A DNA stretch of 20,938 bases. Origin: Christensenella sp. UBA1782 (lineage in GTDB: Bacteria > Bacillota > Clostridia > Christensenellales > DTU072). Shown piece by piece: positions 1-8,299 of this stretch. Under the pieces are notes generated by a model. That model did not search any database. It was given only the letters and a program-made list of their open reading frames with translations, and had not been told where the DNA came from. Both the position numbers and the translations under genes were made by a program. The DNA lies in the NCBI GenBank assembly GCA_002315475.1, contig DCGI01000044.1, positions 233 through 21,170 of the forward strand. The letters are read 5' to 3'. Position 1 is the stretch's first letter. Every line of letters begins with the position of its first letter.

Positions 1-608
1 AATTGGAGCAAGACCATCCCGACGTCGTGTTGCCCAACACCTACGAAGGGTATCCCGTCCGAGAAATCAAAAACGGTGCGTTTTCCTCCTGCAAAATTAC
101 TTCGGTATACATTCCTGCCACCTACACGCTCGGTCTTAATCGTGCCTTTGCCGATTGTAAATTCTTGACCAAAGCGGAATTTGAAAAAAGTAACGAACGT
201 ACCTTTCTCAGTCAATCCGTTTTTTCCGATTGTTCTTTACTGTCCGAAGTGATTTTATCCGACGCCCTCACCGACATCGATTATTTATGCTTTAACGAAT
301 GTACGAGTTTGGTAACTATCTCTTTACCGTCCACGCTCGTCGGTATTAACGAAAAAGCTTTTTATTTCTGTACCTCTCTCGAAACCGTTACTTTACCGGA
401 CAGCGTTCGGACGGTCGGCGAAGAAGCCTTTGCGGGATGCACGTCGCTTACCGCCTTTTCGGTGGGAGAACGTTCTCTCCTCACCTCTTTCGCCGCAAGC
501 ACGTTAAACGATACGGCAGTCACAAAAATAACCCTGCCCGAAGGGATGCAGGGTTTGACTTTGGAAAATCAAAATATTACCGTTACCTATTATTCGCAGG
601 AAAAATAA
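1..608 (+). CDS. BspA-like leucine-rich repeat protein, 5' partial
   Basis: The frame is open from the left edge and ends in TAA at 606-608, so this is the C-terminal part (about 200 residues) of a longer protein. The TTG at position 3 has no visible ribosome binding site and is very likely internal. The visible part is a series of roughly 23-residue repeats of the LRR_5 (BspA/TpLRR) type, recognisable by recurring pieces such as AFADC, VFSDCSLLSEVIL, CFNECTSLVTISLP, AFYFCTSLETVTLP and AFAGCTSLTAF. Proteins of this family are usually exported surface or lipid-anchored proteins that bind host or environmental ligands; the export signal would lie upstream of the window. The last 19 bases overlap the end of the converging kinase gene. 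A second, complete protein of this class lies at 12571-14718. Confidence 0.85.
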   Translation, partial: LEQDHPDVVLPNTYEGYPVREIKNGAFSSCKITSVYIPATYTLGLNRAFADCKFLTKAEFEKSNERTFLSQSVFSDCSLLSEVILSDALTDIDYLCFNECTSLVTISLPSTLVGINEKAFYFCTSLETVTLPDSVRTVGEEAFAGCTSLTAFSVGERSLLTSFAASTLNDTAVTKITLPEGMQGLTLENQNITVTYYSQEK

Positions 609-1132
609 AAATCTTCCGCTTTTCGGATTTCTTCTTCGTAATTTTCTCGGATGCACAGAACGGGTAAATTCTTTTGCCGAAAGCCCTCCGAAAACCGTCT
701 GTTTTCTCTTTGCAACAGTGGAACGGTGCAAGAGTCGTCCGCCGTTCTCTTTTCGATGCAAGAGGCGTTTTGCAGAATGGTTTGATAGTGTTTTTCAATA
801 TATTTTTCGTCGAAAGCAAGACACAGAAAACCGATTTTCGCTCGGTATCGTTCTTCAAAATCCTTTTGCCAATCCAACGGCACGTAACAACCTTCCACAA
901 TCAGGTTCTGCCCGTTTTCAACGGCGGTTTTGATGATTTCTTCGGTGATTTTCCAGACCGGCTCGGTCAAGGCTTCATCCCCCTCGTCCAAGGAGAAATC
1001 GGCAAGACCGCTCCGCAACAGTCCCATTTTGATATGGTCTTGCGAAAGATAGGGAAACCGATACTTTTCCAGCCATTTTTGTGCCAATCTCGTTTTACCG
1101 GTATGGGTTGCACCCGTCAAAAGAAGTATCAC
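590..1132 (-). CDS. P-loop NTP-binding kinase (AAA_33/zeta-like fold)
   Basis: This 180-residue protein begins with a hydrophobic beta strand and a Walker A loop, GATHTGKT at residues 7-14, followed by an adenylate-kinase-like layout including SQDHIKMGLLRSG and LIVEGCYVPLDW. That pattern suits small-molecule kinases of the AAA_33 group, which phosphorylate nucleosides, sugars or other metabolites; the substrate cannot be read from the sequence. The start is GTG, 3 bases after the PHP gene stop. No good Shine-Dalgarno is visible, so translation probably depends on coupling to the upstream gene. It is the last gene of the smpB-metY-metA-recF-argS operon, and its 3' end overlaps the converging BspA-like gene by 19 bases. 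No intrinsic terminator is visible at this junction. Confidence 0.75.
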   Translation of the reverse strand: MILLLTGATHTGKTRLAQKWLEKYRFPYLSQDHIKMGLLRSGLADFSLDEGDEALTEPVWKITEEIIKTAVENGQNLIVEGCYVPLDWQKDFEERYRAKIGFLCLAFDEKYIEKHYQTILQNASCIEKRTADDSCTVPLLQRENRRFSEGFRQKNLPVLCIRENYEEEIRKAEDFYFSCE

Positions 1133-1135
1133 TTT

Positions 1136-1927
1136 TTATCGTTTGAAAGGCACGAAACGGGGTTGTTGTTTGTCAAAAACCGTCCAAGCGGTAAAACCTG
1201 CTTCGGCGGCGATTTTTTCCGCCAAGTCGAATTTGTTGCCGATGGTTTCTTTACTGTGAGAATCGGAGCCGAAGGTAAGTTTTCTCCCGCCTAATTGATA
1301 ATAACGCTGCAAAATATCCTTTTCGGGCATGAATTGTTCGGCGGGCAGTTTGGCATTCATCTCCAAAGCTTTATCTCGCTCGATGATTCTCGTCAAGATA
1401 CCGTCGATTTCCTCCGAAAACTCCTCGTAATACAGTGCGGTATCCTCGTAGGGAGCGTTCTTGCGAACGTAACCGATATGAGAAATCGTATTGAACGGGT
1501 AATCGGCGTCCACGCTTGCGCGGATGTTGTCCAAGTATTGCTTATACGCTTCCCGTTTGCTCTTGCCGATAAAGTATTTTTTATTATAGGCGTCATAATC
1601 CCCTACCGTATGGCAAGAATTCAAAACGTAGTCGAACACCTCGAAAGGAAGCTTTTGATAGAGAGGTTCGGCTTTTTTACTGAATCCCAATTCGCAACCG
1701 ATCCGTAAGAAAGGAAACTCCTGTTTTAAGGCGAGTATTTCTCGAAGGTACCCCTCCACGTCGATTTGTCGAACGCTTTGATATTCGGGCATGAACGTAT
1801 AATCGAAATCGAAGTGATCGGTGATACAATAGTATTCCGCTCCGCGTTCCTGAGCGCAAAGAACCATTTCCCGAGCCGACATTTTCCCGTCGAACGAAAA
1901 AAGGGTATGGGTATGGGTGTCCAACAT
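1136..1927 (-). CDS. PHP-domain phosphoesterase, histidinol-phosphatase-like
   Basis: The ATG at 1927 was chosen because TAGGAGG lies 6 bases upstream and because the PHP metal-binding strand starts directly after it (MLDTHTHT, His5 and His7); the frame is open further upstream to 2005 but that part lies within argS. The product is 263 residues, normal for the HisJ/HisK PHP family. Further metal-ligand motifs are ITDHFDFDY (His38), GCELGF (Glu79), SCHTVG (His106), SHIGYVRK and FGSDSHS near the C-terminus. Known members hydrolyse L-histidinol phosphate in histidine synthesis, but other PHP proteins act on sugar phosphates or nucleotides. No other histidine genes are in the window, so the substrate is uncertain. 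The gene starts 10 bases after the argS stop. Confidence 0.82.
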   Translation of the reverse strand: MLDTHTHTLFSFDGKMSAREMVLCAQERGAEYYCITDHFDFDYTFMPEYQSVRQIDVEGYLREILALKQEFPFLRIGCELGFSKKAEPLYQKLPFEVFDYVLNSCHTVGDYDAYNKKYFIGKSKREAYKQYLDNIRASVDADYPFNTISHIGYVRKNAPYEDTALYYEEFSEEIDGILTRIIERDKALEMNAKLPAEQFMPEKDILQRYYQLGGRKLTFGSDSHSKETIGNKFDLAEKIAAEAGFTAWTVFDKQQPRFVPFKR

Positions 1928-1937
1928 AGCACGCCTC

Positions 1938-3632
1938 CTACATTTTTTGCGGTGCGCCGATACCGAGCAAACGCAGTCCTTCTTCGATGACCACGTGAAC
2001 GGCATTCGTCAAAAGCAAGCGGGCGCTCTTAACGCCTTCTTCTTCTCCCGAAATACGGTGTACCAAATAAAACTTATTATAGCTTTGGCACAAATCCACC
2101 AAGTATCTGCCGATACAGCAGGGTTCGTATCGCTCTCCCGCTTCCCGTATGGCGGATTGAAACCGTTGCAAACAGGCAATCACCGCTTTTCCTTCGGGAT
2201 TGTCGACGGCGTCGAAATCGGGTTCGGCGGTACATTCTCCCACCTTCGCCATGACGCTCAGACATCTTGCGTTCGTGTACTGCACGTACGGCCCCGTTTC
2301 GCCGTCGAAATTCAAAACTTTATCGTACGAAAACACAATATCTTTGATTCGGTTATTATAGAGTACGCTGAAAATCACCGCACCCACACCGACCGTTTCG
2401 GCGGTTTCTTCCTTGTTTTCCAAGTTCGGACTCTTTTCGGTGATAATCTCCAAGCTCTTTTCCACCGCTTTGTTCAAAACGTCTTCCAAATAAATGACGT
2501 TCCCTTTTCTCGTACTCATGGCACCCGACTCCATACTGACCATACCGAACGCCACGTGCACGCAATCTTTCGCCCAGTCGTTTCCCATCTTTTCCAAGAC
2601 CTTAAAGACCTGACGGAAGTGCAAATTCTGTTGATAAGCGACGACGTACAGACTCTTATAAAAATCGTAGGTACGCTTGCGATAATATGCCGCCGCAAGA
2701 TCTCTCGTCGCATACAAAGTCGCTCCGTCGGCTTTGACGAGAAGACAGGGCGGCATTTCTTCGGCGGACAAATCCACCACCTGCGCCCCGCCGTCTTCGA
2801 CAAGCAGTTTCTTTTCTCGGAGTTCCTGCAAAATCGGATCCATCTTATCGTTATAAAAGGCTTCCCCGTTATAGCTGTCGAATTGAATTTTTAACCGCTT
2901 ATAGGTTTTTTGCACCTCTCGAAGGGTGATCTCCTTAAAAAGGTTATATAAGTGCAACGCTTCTTCGTTGCCGTCCTCGATTTTCTTAAACCAGGCACGT
3001 GCTTCGTCTTCCAAACTCGGATTGCTTTCCGCCTCGGTATGGAATCGTACGTAAATGGACGTAAGTTCCTGCATGCCGTATTGTTGCAGACGTTCTTCGT
3101 TCGACCAGTTCTTAAACGCAACGATCAGTTTTCCGAATTGCGTCCCCCAGTCGCCGAGATGGTTGATCCCCACCGCTTTGTAGCCTAATTTTTGATAAAT
3201 GCGGTACAAACTTCCTCCGATAACCGTCGTGCATAAATGCCCGATATGGAAGGGTTTTGCGATATTGATGGAAGAATAATCCAGACAAATCGTCTTTCCT
3301 TCTCCCTCCGTACTGTTCCCGAAATTTTCTTTCTTTTCGGCGATCTCGCCCAGTACCTGTTTGGCACATTCCTTGCCGTCGACAAAAAAGTTCAAGTAGC
3401 CGTTTACGGCTTCCGCTTTCACAAAGGGTGGCGGAAGGCAGGTCAAAGACTCCGCCACGCTTTGCGCAATCTGTACCGGACTTTTGTGTAAAACTTTGGC
3501 AAACTTAAAACAAGGCAACGAATAATCCCCTTTGCTCGGATCCGCCGTTTCGGTCAACAACCCGTAAATCTCTTTTTTGTCGATTCCTTCTATGGAAAGA
3601 ACGGACGCTAAAATTTCTTTCTTATCTAACAT
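1938..3632 (-). CDS. argS: Arginyl-tRNA synthetase
   Basis: This class I aminoacyl-tRNA synthetase charges tRNA-Arg with arginine. It has 564 residues, a normal length. An N-terminal Arg_tRNA_synt_N-like domain covers about residues 1-90. The HIGH signature is intact in KPFHIGH (His129 to His132) and is followed by the family motif INHLGDWGTQFGKL. The KMSKS region is present as the usual ArgS variant GAMSTRKGN. The protein ends in the anticodon-binding DALR domain with the typical LGIGAPQKM terminus. The ATG at 3632 overlaps the 3' end of recF by 7 bases, with AGGAAG upstream as a moderate ribosome binding site. There is no room for a T-box leader, so its expression must follow the operon. 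The tRNA-Arg(CCT) gene at 19958 encodes one of its expected substrates. Confidence 0.97.
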   Translation of the reverse strand: MLDKKEILASVLSIEGIDKKEIYGLLTETADPSKGDYSLPCFKFAKVLHKSPVQIAQSVAESLTCLPPPFVKAEAVNGYLNFFVDGKECAKQVLGEIAEKKENFGNSTEGEGKTICLDYSSINIAKPFHIGHLCTTVIGGSLYRIYQKLGYKAVGINHLGDWGTQFGKLIVAFKNWSNEERLQQYGMQELTSIYVRFHTEAESNPSLEDEARAWFKKIEDGNEEALHLYNLFKEITLREVQKTYKRLKIQFDSYNGEAFYNDKMDPILQELREKKLLVEDGGAQVVDLSAEEMPPCLLVKADGATLYATRDLAAAYYRKRTYDFYKSLYVVAYQQNLHFRQVFKVLEKMGNDWAKDCVHVAFGMVSMESGAMSTRKGNVIYLEDVLNKAVEKSLEIITEKSPNLENKEETAETVGVGAVIFSVLYNNRIKDIVFSYDKVLNFDGETGPYVQYTNARCLSVMAKVGECTAEPDFDAVDNPEGKAVIACLQRFQSAIREAGERYEPCCIGRYLVDLCQSYNKFYLVHRISGEEEGVKSARLLLTNAVHVVIEEGLRLLGIGAPQKM

Positions 3633-4720
3633 AGTTTCTTTATCTTCCTATCTTTTATTTCATATATCGTCGCATTCGGTGCGATTTTTTTCTCAAACGA
3701 AGTGCAGGTTACGATGGTTTGTATACCGTCCAATGCGTCAAACAGAGCTATCTGCCGATTGTCGTCCAATTCGCTCAGTACGTCGTCCATCAGTAAGACG
3801 GGATATTCTCCGCTCGTTTCGTAAAACAGTTTGACTTCGGCAAGTTTTAGCGAAATCGCCGCCGTCCGTTGTTGCCCCTGCGAACCGAATTTCCGAATGT
3901 CTATTCCGTTGGTGGCGATTTTTAAGTCGTCCCGATGAATACCGACCGTCGTATACGCCAGTTTTTTATCCTTTTCGAAGCTTTTTTCGTACAAAGCTTT
4001 TAGACTTTCCCGAATATCGTCGAAATTGATTTCTTCCGTTTCGTACGCTATCGTCAAGTCTTCCTGCGCACCCGTCAAATGGCTGTGACAGGACTTGGCT
4101 ACCGGTGCCAAACGCTCCAAAAAACTTTTCCGTTTTCGGATGATATATTCCTGTTCGACACACATTTTGTCGATAATCAAGTCACTCATGACCTTTAACG
4201 ACGGGGAAGAAACGTACTCTTTCAGCAGTTTGTTGCGCTGTTGTAAAAGTTGATTGTACCGTACGAGGGTATAAAAATACACCTTATCCTGTTGACACAG
4301 ACTGATGTCGATAAATCTTCGACGATCGACGGGCGATTCTTTGATAAGACGCATTTCGTCGGGTGAAAAGTATACCACGTACACCGCACCCATCAATTCT
4401 CCCATCTTGCCGATCGGTAAGCGGTCGATCATGATTCTTTTTTTACCCTGTCTGTCGATGGAAATATCTACCCTGTGACAGGCGTACTTTTTTTGAACGG
4501 TGATATGAATTTCCGCCGATTCTTCGCTGTCCCAACGGAGAAGCTCTTTGTCCTTTCTCCCTCGAGCCGATTTTCCGACCGAAGCATAATAAATGCTCTC
4601 GGCAAGGTTGGTTTTTCCCGCAGCGTTTTCTCCCGAAAACACATTGATACCTCCGTCCAATTCTACGGATAGATCGGTGTAACAAAGAAAATTCCGCACC
4701 GCGACCTTTTTAACGTACAA
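3626..4720 (-). CDS. recF: DNA replication and repair protein RecF
   Basis: RecF is an SMC-like ATPase that helps load RecA at single-strand gaps together with RecO and RecR. The 364-residue product has a Walker A loop GENAAGKT (residues 30-37), the ABC-type signature FGSQGQQRT (about 278-286) and a Walker B/D-loop PVLLMDDVLSELD (about 307-319), the full set expected for an active RecF. The start is TTG at 4720, chosen because translation from it gives the standard N-terminus (MYVKKVAVRNF) and because GGGAG lies about 10 bases upstream, within the end of metA. The gap to the metA stop is 3 bases and the 3' end overlaps argS. Its position between metA and argS is unusual: in most Bacillota recF lies between dnaN and gyrB near the origin. 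Confidence 0.95.
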   Translation of the reverse strand: MYVKKVAVRNFLCYTDLSVELDGGINVFSGENAAGKTNLAESIYYASVGKSARGRKDKELLRWDSEESAEIHITVQKKYACHRVDISIDRQGKKRIMIDRLPIGKMGELMGAVYVVYFSPDEMRLIKESPVDRRRFIDISLCQQDKVYFYTLVRYNQLLQQRNKLLKEYVSSPSLKVMSDLIIDKMCVEQEYIIRKRKSFLERLAPVAKSCHSHLTGAQEDLTIAYETEEINFDDIRESLKALYEKSFEKDKKLAYTTVGIHRDDLKIATNGIDIRKFGSQGQQRTAAISLKLAEVKLFYETSGEYPVLLMDDVLSELDDNRQIALFDALDGIQTIVTCTSFEKKIAPNATIYEIKDRKIKKLC

Positions 4721-4723
4721 TCC

Positions 4724-5632
4724 TTAAATTCTCCCGATATCGTATGGCGTCATTTGGTAAACGTAATAGTTTAACCAGTTATTGAAAAGTAACGTTCCCG
4801 TAGAACGCCAACTATACTCCACTTTTTGCGTATCTCCGATAAAATAGTTTTCGGGCGGCTCGATGTCCATTCCTTTTTCCACGTCCCGCAAATACTCTTT
4901 TTTGAGGGTATCTCTGTCGTATTCGCTATGACCGAAAAAGAAGAAGCGACGGTTATCGATGCACTTAGCGATACTGACGCCGCACTTTTCCCCTTCGGCA
5001 AGCAAAACCACCTTGCCGCAGGAAAGCATATCTTCTTTCCGAATTTCGGTATAGCGGGAGTGCGGCACGCGGAAAGTGTCGTTCAAACCCCGCAGTAACG
5101 GTTCGTTCTCCAATAAAATTTTGTTGTCGAACACGCCGAAAAGCTTTTTATCCAATTCTTTTTTACCGACGCCGAAATAATAGTTCATGGCGGCCTGCGC
5201 TCCCCAACAGATAAACAGCGAGCTGGTCACGTTCCGCTCGGCAAAGTCCATGATGCGGCACAATTCTTCCCAATACTTGACGTCGGTAAATTCCATTCTT
5301 TCCACCGGCGCCCCGGTAATAATCATGCCGTCGAATTTTCTGTTCTCAATTTCGTCCATCGTCACGTAAAATCTATCCATGTGATTCTGCGAAATGTTGG
5401 TGGCGTTGTACGAAGCGGTACGAAGCAAAGTAATGTTGACCTGCAAGGGACTGTTCCCGAGTAAACGCATAAGCTGCGTTTCCGTTTCGATTTTGGTAGG
5501 CATCAGATTGACGATGGCAATCTCGATGGGACGTATATCCTGCATTCGTGCACGCGAAGAACTCATCACGAAAATGTTTTCCTGACTCAAAATGTCAAAT
5601 GCCGGAATATCCTTCGGTATAACAATAGGCAT
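4724..5632 (-). CDS. metA: Homoserine O-acetyltransferase (MetA family)
   Basis: MetA activates homoserine for methionine synthesis. At 302 residues the protein aligns along its length with E. coli MetA from memory: MPIVIP start, the nucleophile Cys142 in FICWGAQAA, His235 and Glu237 in FGHSEYD (the usual HPEYD has Ser for Pro here), and SWRSTGTLLFNNWLNYYVYQ near the end. Residue 111, in TGAPVE, is glutamate. Published work on this family links Glu111 to acetyl-CoA and Gly111 (as in E. coli) to succinyl-CoA, so the predicted product is O-acetylhomoserine. That matches the O-acetylhomoserine sulfhydrylase gene two positions upstream. The ATG has AAGGAAGG about 6 bases upstream. The preceding lipoprotein gene stops 18 bases before it. 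No SAM riboswitch fits in that gap. Confidence 0.95.
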   Translation of the reverse strand: MPIVIPKDIPAFDILSQENIFVMSSSRARMQDIRPIEIAIVNLMPTKIETETQLMRLLGNSPLQVNITLLRTASYNATNISQNHMDRFYVTMDEIENRKFDGMIITGAPVERMEFTDVKYWEELCRIMDFAERNVTSSLFICWGAQAAMNYYFGVGKKELDKKLFGVFDNKILLENEPLLRGLNDTFRVPHSRYTEIRKEDMLSCGKVVLLAEGEKCGVSIAKCIDNRRFFFFGHSEYDRDTLKKEYLRDVEKGMDIEPPENYFIGDTQKVEYSWRSTGTLLFNNWLNYYVYQMTPYDIGRI

Positions 5633-5650
5633 TTTTACCTTCCTTTATTC

Positions 5651-6523
5651 TCAAAAATTGATATCCGCCCAAATTGCGTAATGGTCGGACGGATAATATC
5701 CGTTGTATTTTTCCCGTTCGATGCAAAACTTCGTCGCCGAAATATTTTGCGTCGTAAAGATAAAATCGATGGGCGTCCCTTCGACGCCGCCGTTATAAGC
5801 GTGGAACGTTTTGCCCGAAGCGGTTTCGGTGGCGGTGATACGGGTATCCGATAAAACGGAACGTATCTTTTGATAGGCGGCACTGTCCGACGTCGTATTA
5901 AAGTCGCCCGTCAGTATGCAATAGTCCCCTTTCATTTTTTCCAAAATCAAATCGGCGGCAAAGATTCTCGCCTTTTCGCTTTTGTGGTCGAGGTGGGTAT
6001 TCATAAAGACAAAAACCTTTTGCGTGCTTTTTTCTCGCAAAACCGCAAAGGTACAGATTCTCGGGCAGGCGGCTTGTTCGCCGTCTTCCGCTTGATTAAT
6101 CGAATACCCTTCGGGCGTAGCCGACAGCCAAAACGTACCTTCGTCCAACAAATCGAATTTGTCTTTCTTGTAAAAAACGGCACAACTCTCGCCGGAATCC
6201 GTTTTTTCCCGTCCTCGTGCGATACAGGCATACTCGGTCAGCGTCTTTTTCAAATCCTTGACGTGCACGTTCATGCGGGCTTCCTGCACGCCGAACACGT
6301 CGGGACTGACCGTCCCGATGACCGTATAAACGCCCTCCTTTCGGGTGTCCCATTCGTCATACTTATCGGAAGAAACGGTGCAAGTACGAATATTAAACGA
6401 CAATACCCTTATGGCAAGGGTTTCGGTCGACGTGTTTTCGGGTACGTCGATTTCTATATCCTTCGCCGTACAACCGGCAAAGACGAAAAACAGACACAAA
6501 AGAAGAATCGCTGTCTTTTTCAC
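5651..6523 (-). CDS. Endonuclease/exonuclease/phosphatase-fold lipoprotein
   Basis: The 290-residue product begins with a lipoprotein signal: two lysines, a hydrophobic core and a lipobox FAGC with Cys18 as the lipidation site, so the mature enzyme should sit on the outer face of the membrane. The rest is a metal-dependent EEP hydrolase: LSFNIR (Asn44), VQEA (Glu81), NTHLDH (175-180), GDFN (206-209), PIDFIF (Asp253) and the C-terminal SDH (279-281). All catalytic positions are present. Family members cut nucleic acids, sphingomyelin or phosphoinositides; the small size and surface location favour an extracellular phosphodiesterase or nuclease, but the substrate is unknown. The start is GTG, 3 bases after the metY stop, with AAGGGG 9 bases upstream. 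It splits metY from metA without an obvious metabolic link. Confidence 0.88.
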   Translation of the reverse strand: MKKTAILLLCLFFVFAGCTAKDIEIDVPENTSTETLAIRVLSFNIRTCTVSSDKYDEWDTRKEGVYTVIGTVSPDVFGVQEARMNVHVKDLKKTLTEYACIARGREKTDSGESCAVFYKKDKFDLLDEGTFWLSATPEGYSINQAEDGEQAACPRICTFAVLREKSTQKVFVFMNTHLDHKSEKARIFAADLILEKMKGDYCILTGDFNTTSDSAAYQKIRSVLSDTRITATETASGKTFHAYNGGVEGTPIDFIFTTQNISATKFCIEREKYNGYYPSDHYAIWADINF

Positions 6524-6526
6524 GAC

Positions 6527-7810
6527 CTAATTCCCCTTCTTGGCTTCGGCAAGAGCGTTTTCGATATCCGCCAAAATATCTTCGGCGTTTTCGATACCGA
6601 CCGACACGCGAATCAAATTATCGCTGATACCGCATGCAATCAAATCGGCATCGGAAAGTTGACGGTGCGTCGAACTTGCCGGATGCAGAACGCAACTCTT
6701 GGAGTCGGCGATATGGGTAACGATACGGAAAAGCTTCAAAGCTTTTTGGAATCGGATAGCTCCCTCTCTGCCCCCTTTGATACCAAAGGTAACCATACCC
6801 GAAGCCATACCCTTATCAAAGTACTTTTGGACGTACGGATAGTTTTCGTCGGTCTTCAAACCGCCGTACTTTACCCACTCGACGTTGTCGTTTTCGGCAA
6901 GCATTTCGGCGAGACGCAGGGCGTTTTCGCTATGGCGAGGCATTCTCAAATGCAACGTTTCGATACCGAGGAAAGTCAAATATGCGTTCAACGGCGCCAT
7001 CTGCGCACCGAAATCTCTCATGTATTGCGCACGAGCTTTGGTGGCAAACCCCGCCTTCCCGAAGTCTTTTCCGTAGCAAAGACCATGATAACTTTCGTCG
7101 GGTTCGTTAAAGTCGGGGTATCTCTTGTTACCGTAAAACTCGAAGTTTCCTCCGTCGATAATCATTCCGCCCACGCTGGTGGCGTGTCCGTCCAAATACT
7201 TGGTGGTGGAATACACGACGATGTTGGCACCGTATTCCAAGGGACGGCAAATCATCGGCGTCGCCAACGTGTTATCCACGACGAGCAATAACCCGTGTTT
7301 TTTGCACACTTCGCCGTATACCGAAAAGTCCGCTACGTACATGGCGCAGTTCGCTATGGTTTCACAGAACAAAAATCTCGTTTTGTCGTCGATTTGCGCT
7401 TCCAATTCCTCTTTCGTGGCACGAGGACTTACGAAACGGCACTCGATACCGAGCTTCGGCAACGTGGTACCGAATAAATTAAAGGTTCCGCCGTAAACGG
7501 TAGACGTACTGATAATATTATCTCCCGCACGACAAAGGGTACACGCTGTGAGTAGCGTCGCCGCCATACCGCTGGCACAGCCCACTCCGGCGACGCCCCC
7601 GTCCAAATCGGCTATCTTCTTTTCTAAAGCGTCAACGGTCGGATTTGCAAGACGGGTATAGAAAAACCCTTCTCTTTTCAAATCAAACAACTCCGCCATC
7701 TCCTCGGGAGAATCGTACACGTAGGTGGTACTTTGAAAAATCGGCAGAACTCTCGGCTCCCCGTTCTTCGGGTTATAACCCGATTGGACACATTTTGTTT
7801 CTTCATGCAT
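6527..7810 (-). CDS. metY: O-acetylhomoserine sulfhydrylase (PLP enzyme)
   Basis: This Cys/Met-metabolism PLP enzyme condenses O-acetylhomoserine with sulfide to give homocysteine, bypassing cystathionine. The start at 7810 was chosen because GGAGG lies about 10 bases upstream and MHEETKCVQSGYNP is the family N-terminus; the frame is open to 7852 but that reaches into smpB. The product is 427 residues, typical for MetY and longer than the roughly 380-residue cystathionine synthases and lyases. The PLP lysine is Lys204 in YSTTKYLDGH, preceded by VVDNTLATP (PLP-ring aspartate), with the YGGTFNLF stretch of MetY enzymes at about 106-113. Together with metA it forms a direct-sulfhydrylation route. 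It lies 22 bases after smpB and has no SAM riboswitch or T-box of its own. Confidence 0.95.
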   Translation of the reverse strand: MHEETKCVQSGYNPKNGEPRVLPIFQSTTYVYDSPEEMAELFDLKREGFFYTRLANPTVDALEKKIADLDGGVAGVGCASGMAATLLTACTLCRAGDNIISTSTVYGGTFNLFGTTLPKLGIECRFVSPRATKEELEAQIDDKTRFLFCETIANCAMYVADFSVYGEVCKKHGLLLVVDNTLATPMICRPLEYGANIVVYSTTKYLDGHATSVGGMIIDGGNFEFYGNKRYPDFNEPDESYHGLCYGKDFGKAGFATKARAQYMRDFGAQMAPLNAYLTFLGIETLHLRMPRHSENALRLAEMLAENDNVEWVKYGGLKTDENYPYVQKYFDKGMASGMVTFGIKGGREGAIRFQKALKLFRIVTHIADSKSCVLHPASSTHRQLSDADLIACGISDNLIRVSVGIENAEDILADIENALAEAKKGN

Positions 7811-7832
7811 TGTAAATTTACCTCCGAATTGG

Positions 7833-8291
7833 TTATACGCGTGCCAAGGCACGTCTAATATCTTTTTCTTGTTGTTTTTTGCGAAGAACGTCCCGTTTGT
7901 CGTGTTCTTCTTTTCCTTTTGCCAAAGCCACTTCGGCTTTCAGAATCGCCCCTTTGAAATACAACTTCGTTACCACGAGGGTATACCCTTTTTGCTGTAC
8001 CTTTCTCGTCAACTTTAAGATTTCCGCCTTATGCAACAACAGTTTGCGGGTTCGTCTGGCTTCGGCATTGTAATAACTACCCTTTTCGTACGGCGAAATA
8101 TGGGCGTTAAAAAGGAAAACTTCCCCGTCCCGAATTAAGGCATAACTGTCTTTTAAGTTCACCTGTCCGAGCCGAACGCTCTTGATTTCGCACCCCGTCA
8201 ACACGATACCCGACTCGAAAGTATCTTCGATAAAGTAATCGTGATATGCTTTTTTATTCGTCGCCACTATCTTTTCTTCGTTCTTTTTCAT
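7833..8291 (-). CDS. smpB: SsrA-binding protein SmpB
   Basis: SmpB binds tmRNA and delivers it to stalled ribosomes for trans-translation. The 152-residue product shows the conserved core: ATNKKAYHDYFIEDTFESG, GCEIKSVRLGQVNLKDSYA, the HISPYEKG loop, the RTRKLLLHK motif and a basic C-terminal tail rich in Lys and Arg (DKRDVLRKKQQEKDIRRALA) that enters the mRNA channel. The ATG at 8291 gives the standard N-terminus. There is no Shine-Dalgarno before it; instead a well-formed sigma-A promoter ends only 8 bases from the start codon, so the mRNA should have almost no 5' leader (see findings). It heads the metY-metA-recF-argS operon. The tmRNA gene ssrA, often close by, is not in the window. Confidence 0.97.
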   Translation of the reverse strand: MKKNEEKIVATNKKAYHDYFIEDTFESGIVLTGCEIKSVRLGQVNLKDSYALIRDGEVFLFNAHISPYEKGSYYNAEARRTRKLLLHKAEILKLTRKVQQKGYTLVVTKLYFKGAILKAEVALAKGKEEHDKRDVLRKKQQEKDIRRALARV

Positions 8292-8299
8292 AGTAAATA

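Noticed and set aside
1917..2894. Long plus-strand open frame (325 codons)
   Set aside because: It is antisense to argS, which is certain. The frame lacks a ribosome binding site and any family pattern.
5870..7291. Long plus-strand open frame (473 codons)
   Set aside because: It lies antisense to metY and the EEP lipoprotein, both with clear motifs and ribosome binding sites. Its translation has no recognisable domain and no start site.
7811..7832. Possible SAM riboswitch or T-box before metY
   Set aside because: Only 22 bases separate smpB and metY, too few for either RNA, and none is seen before metA.
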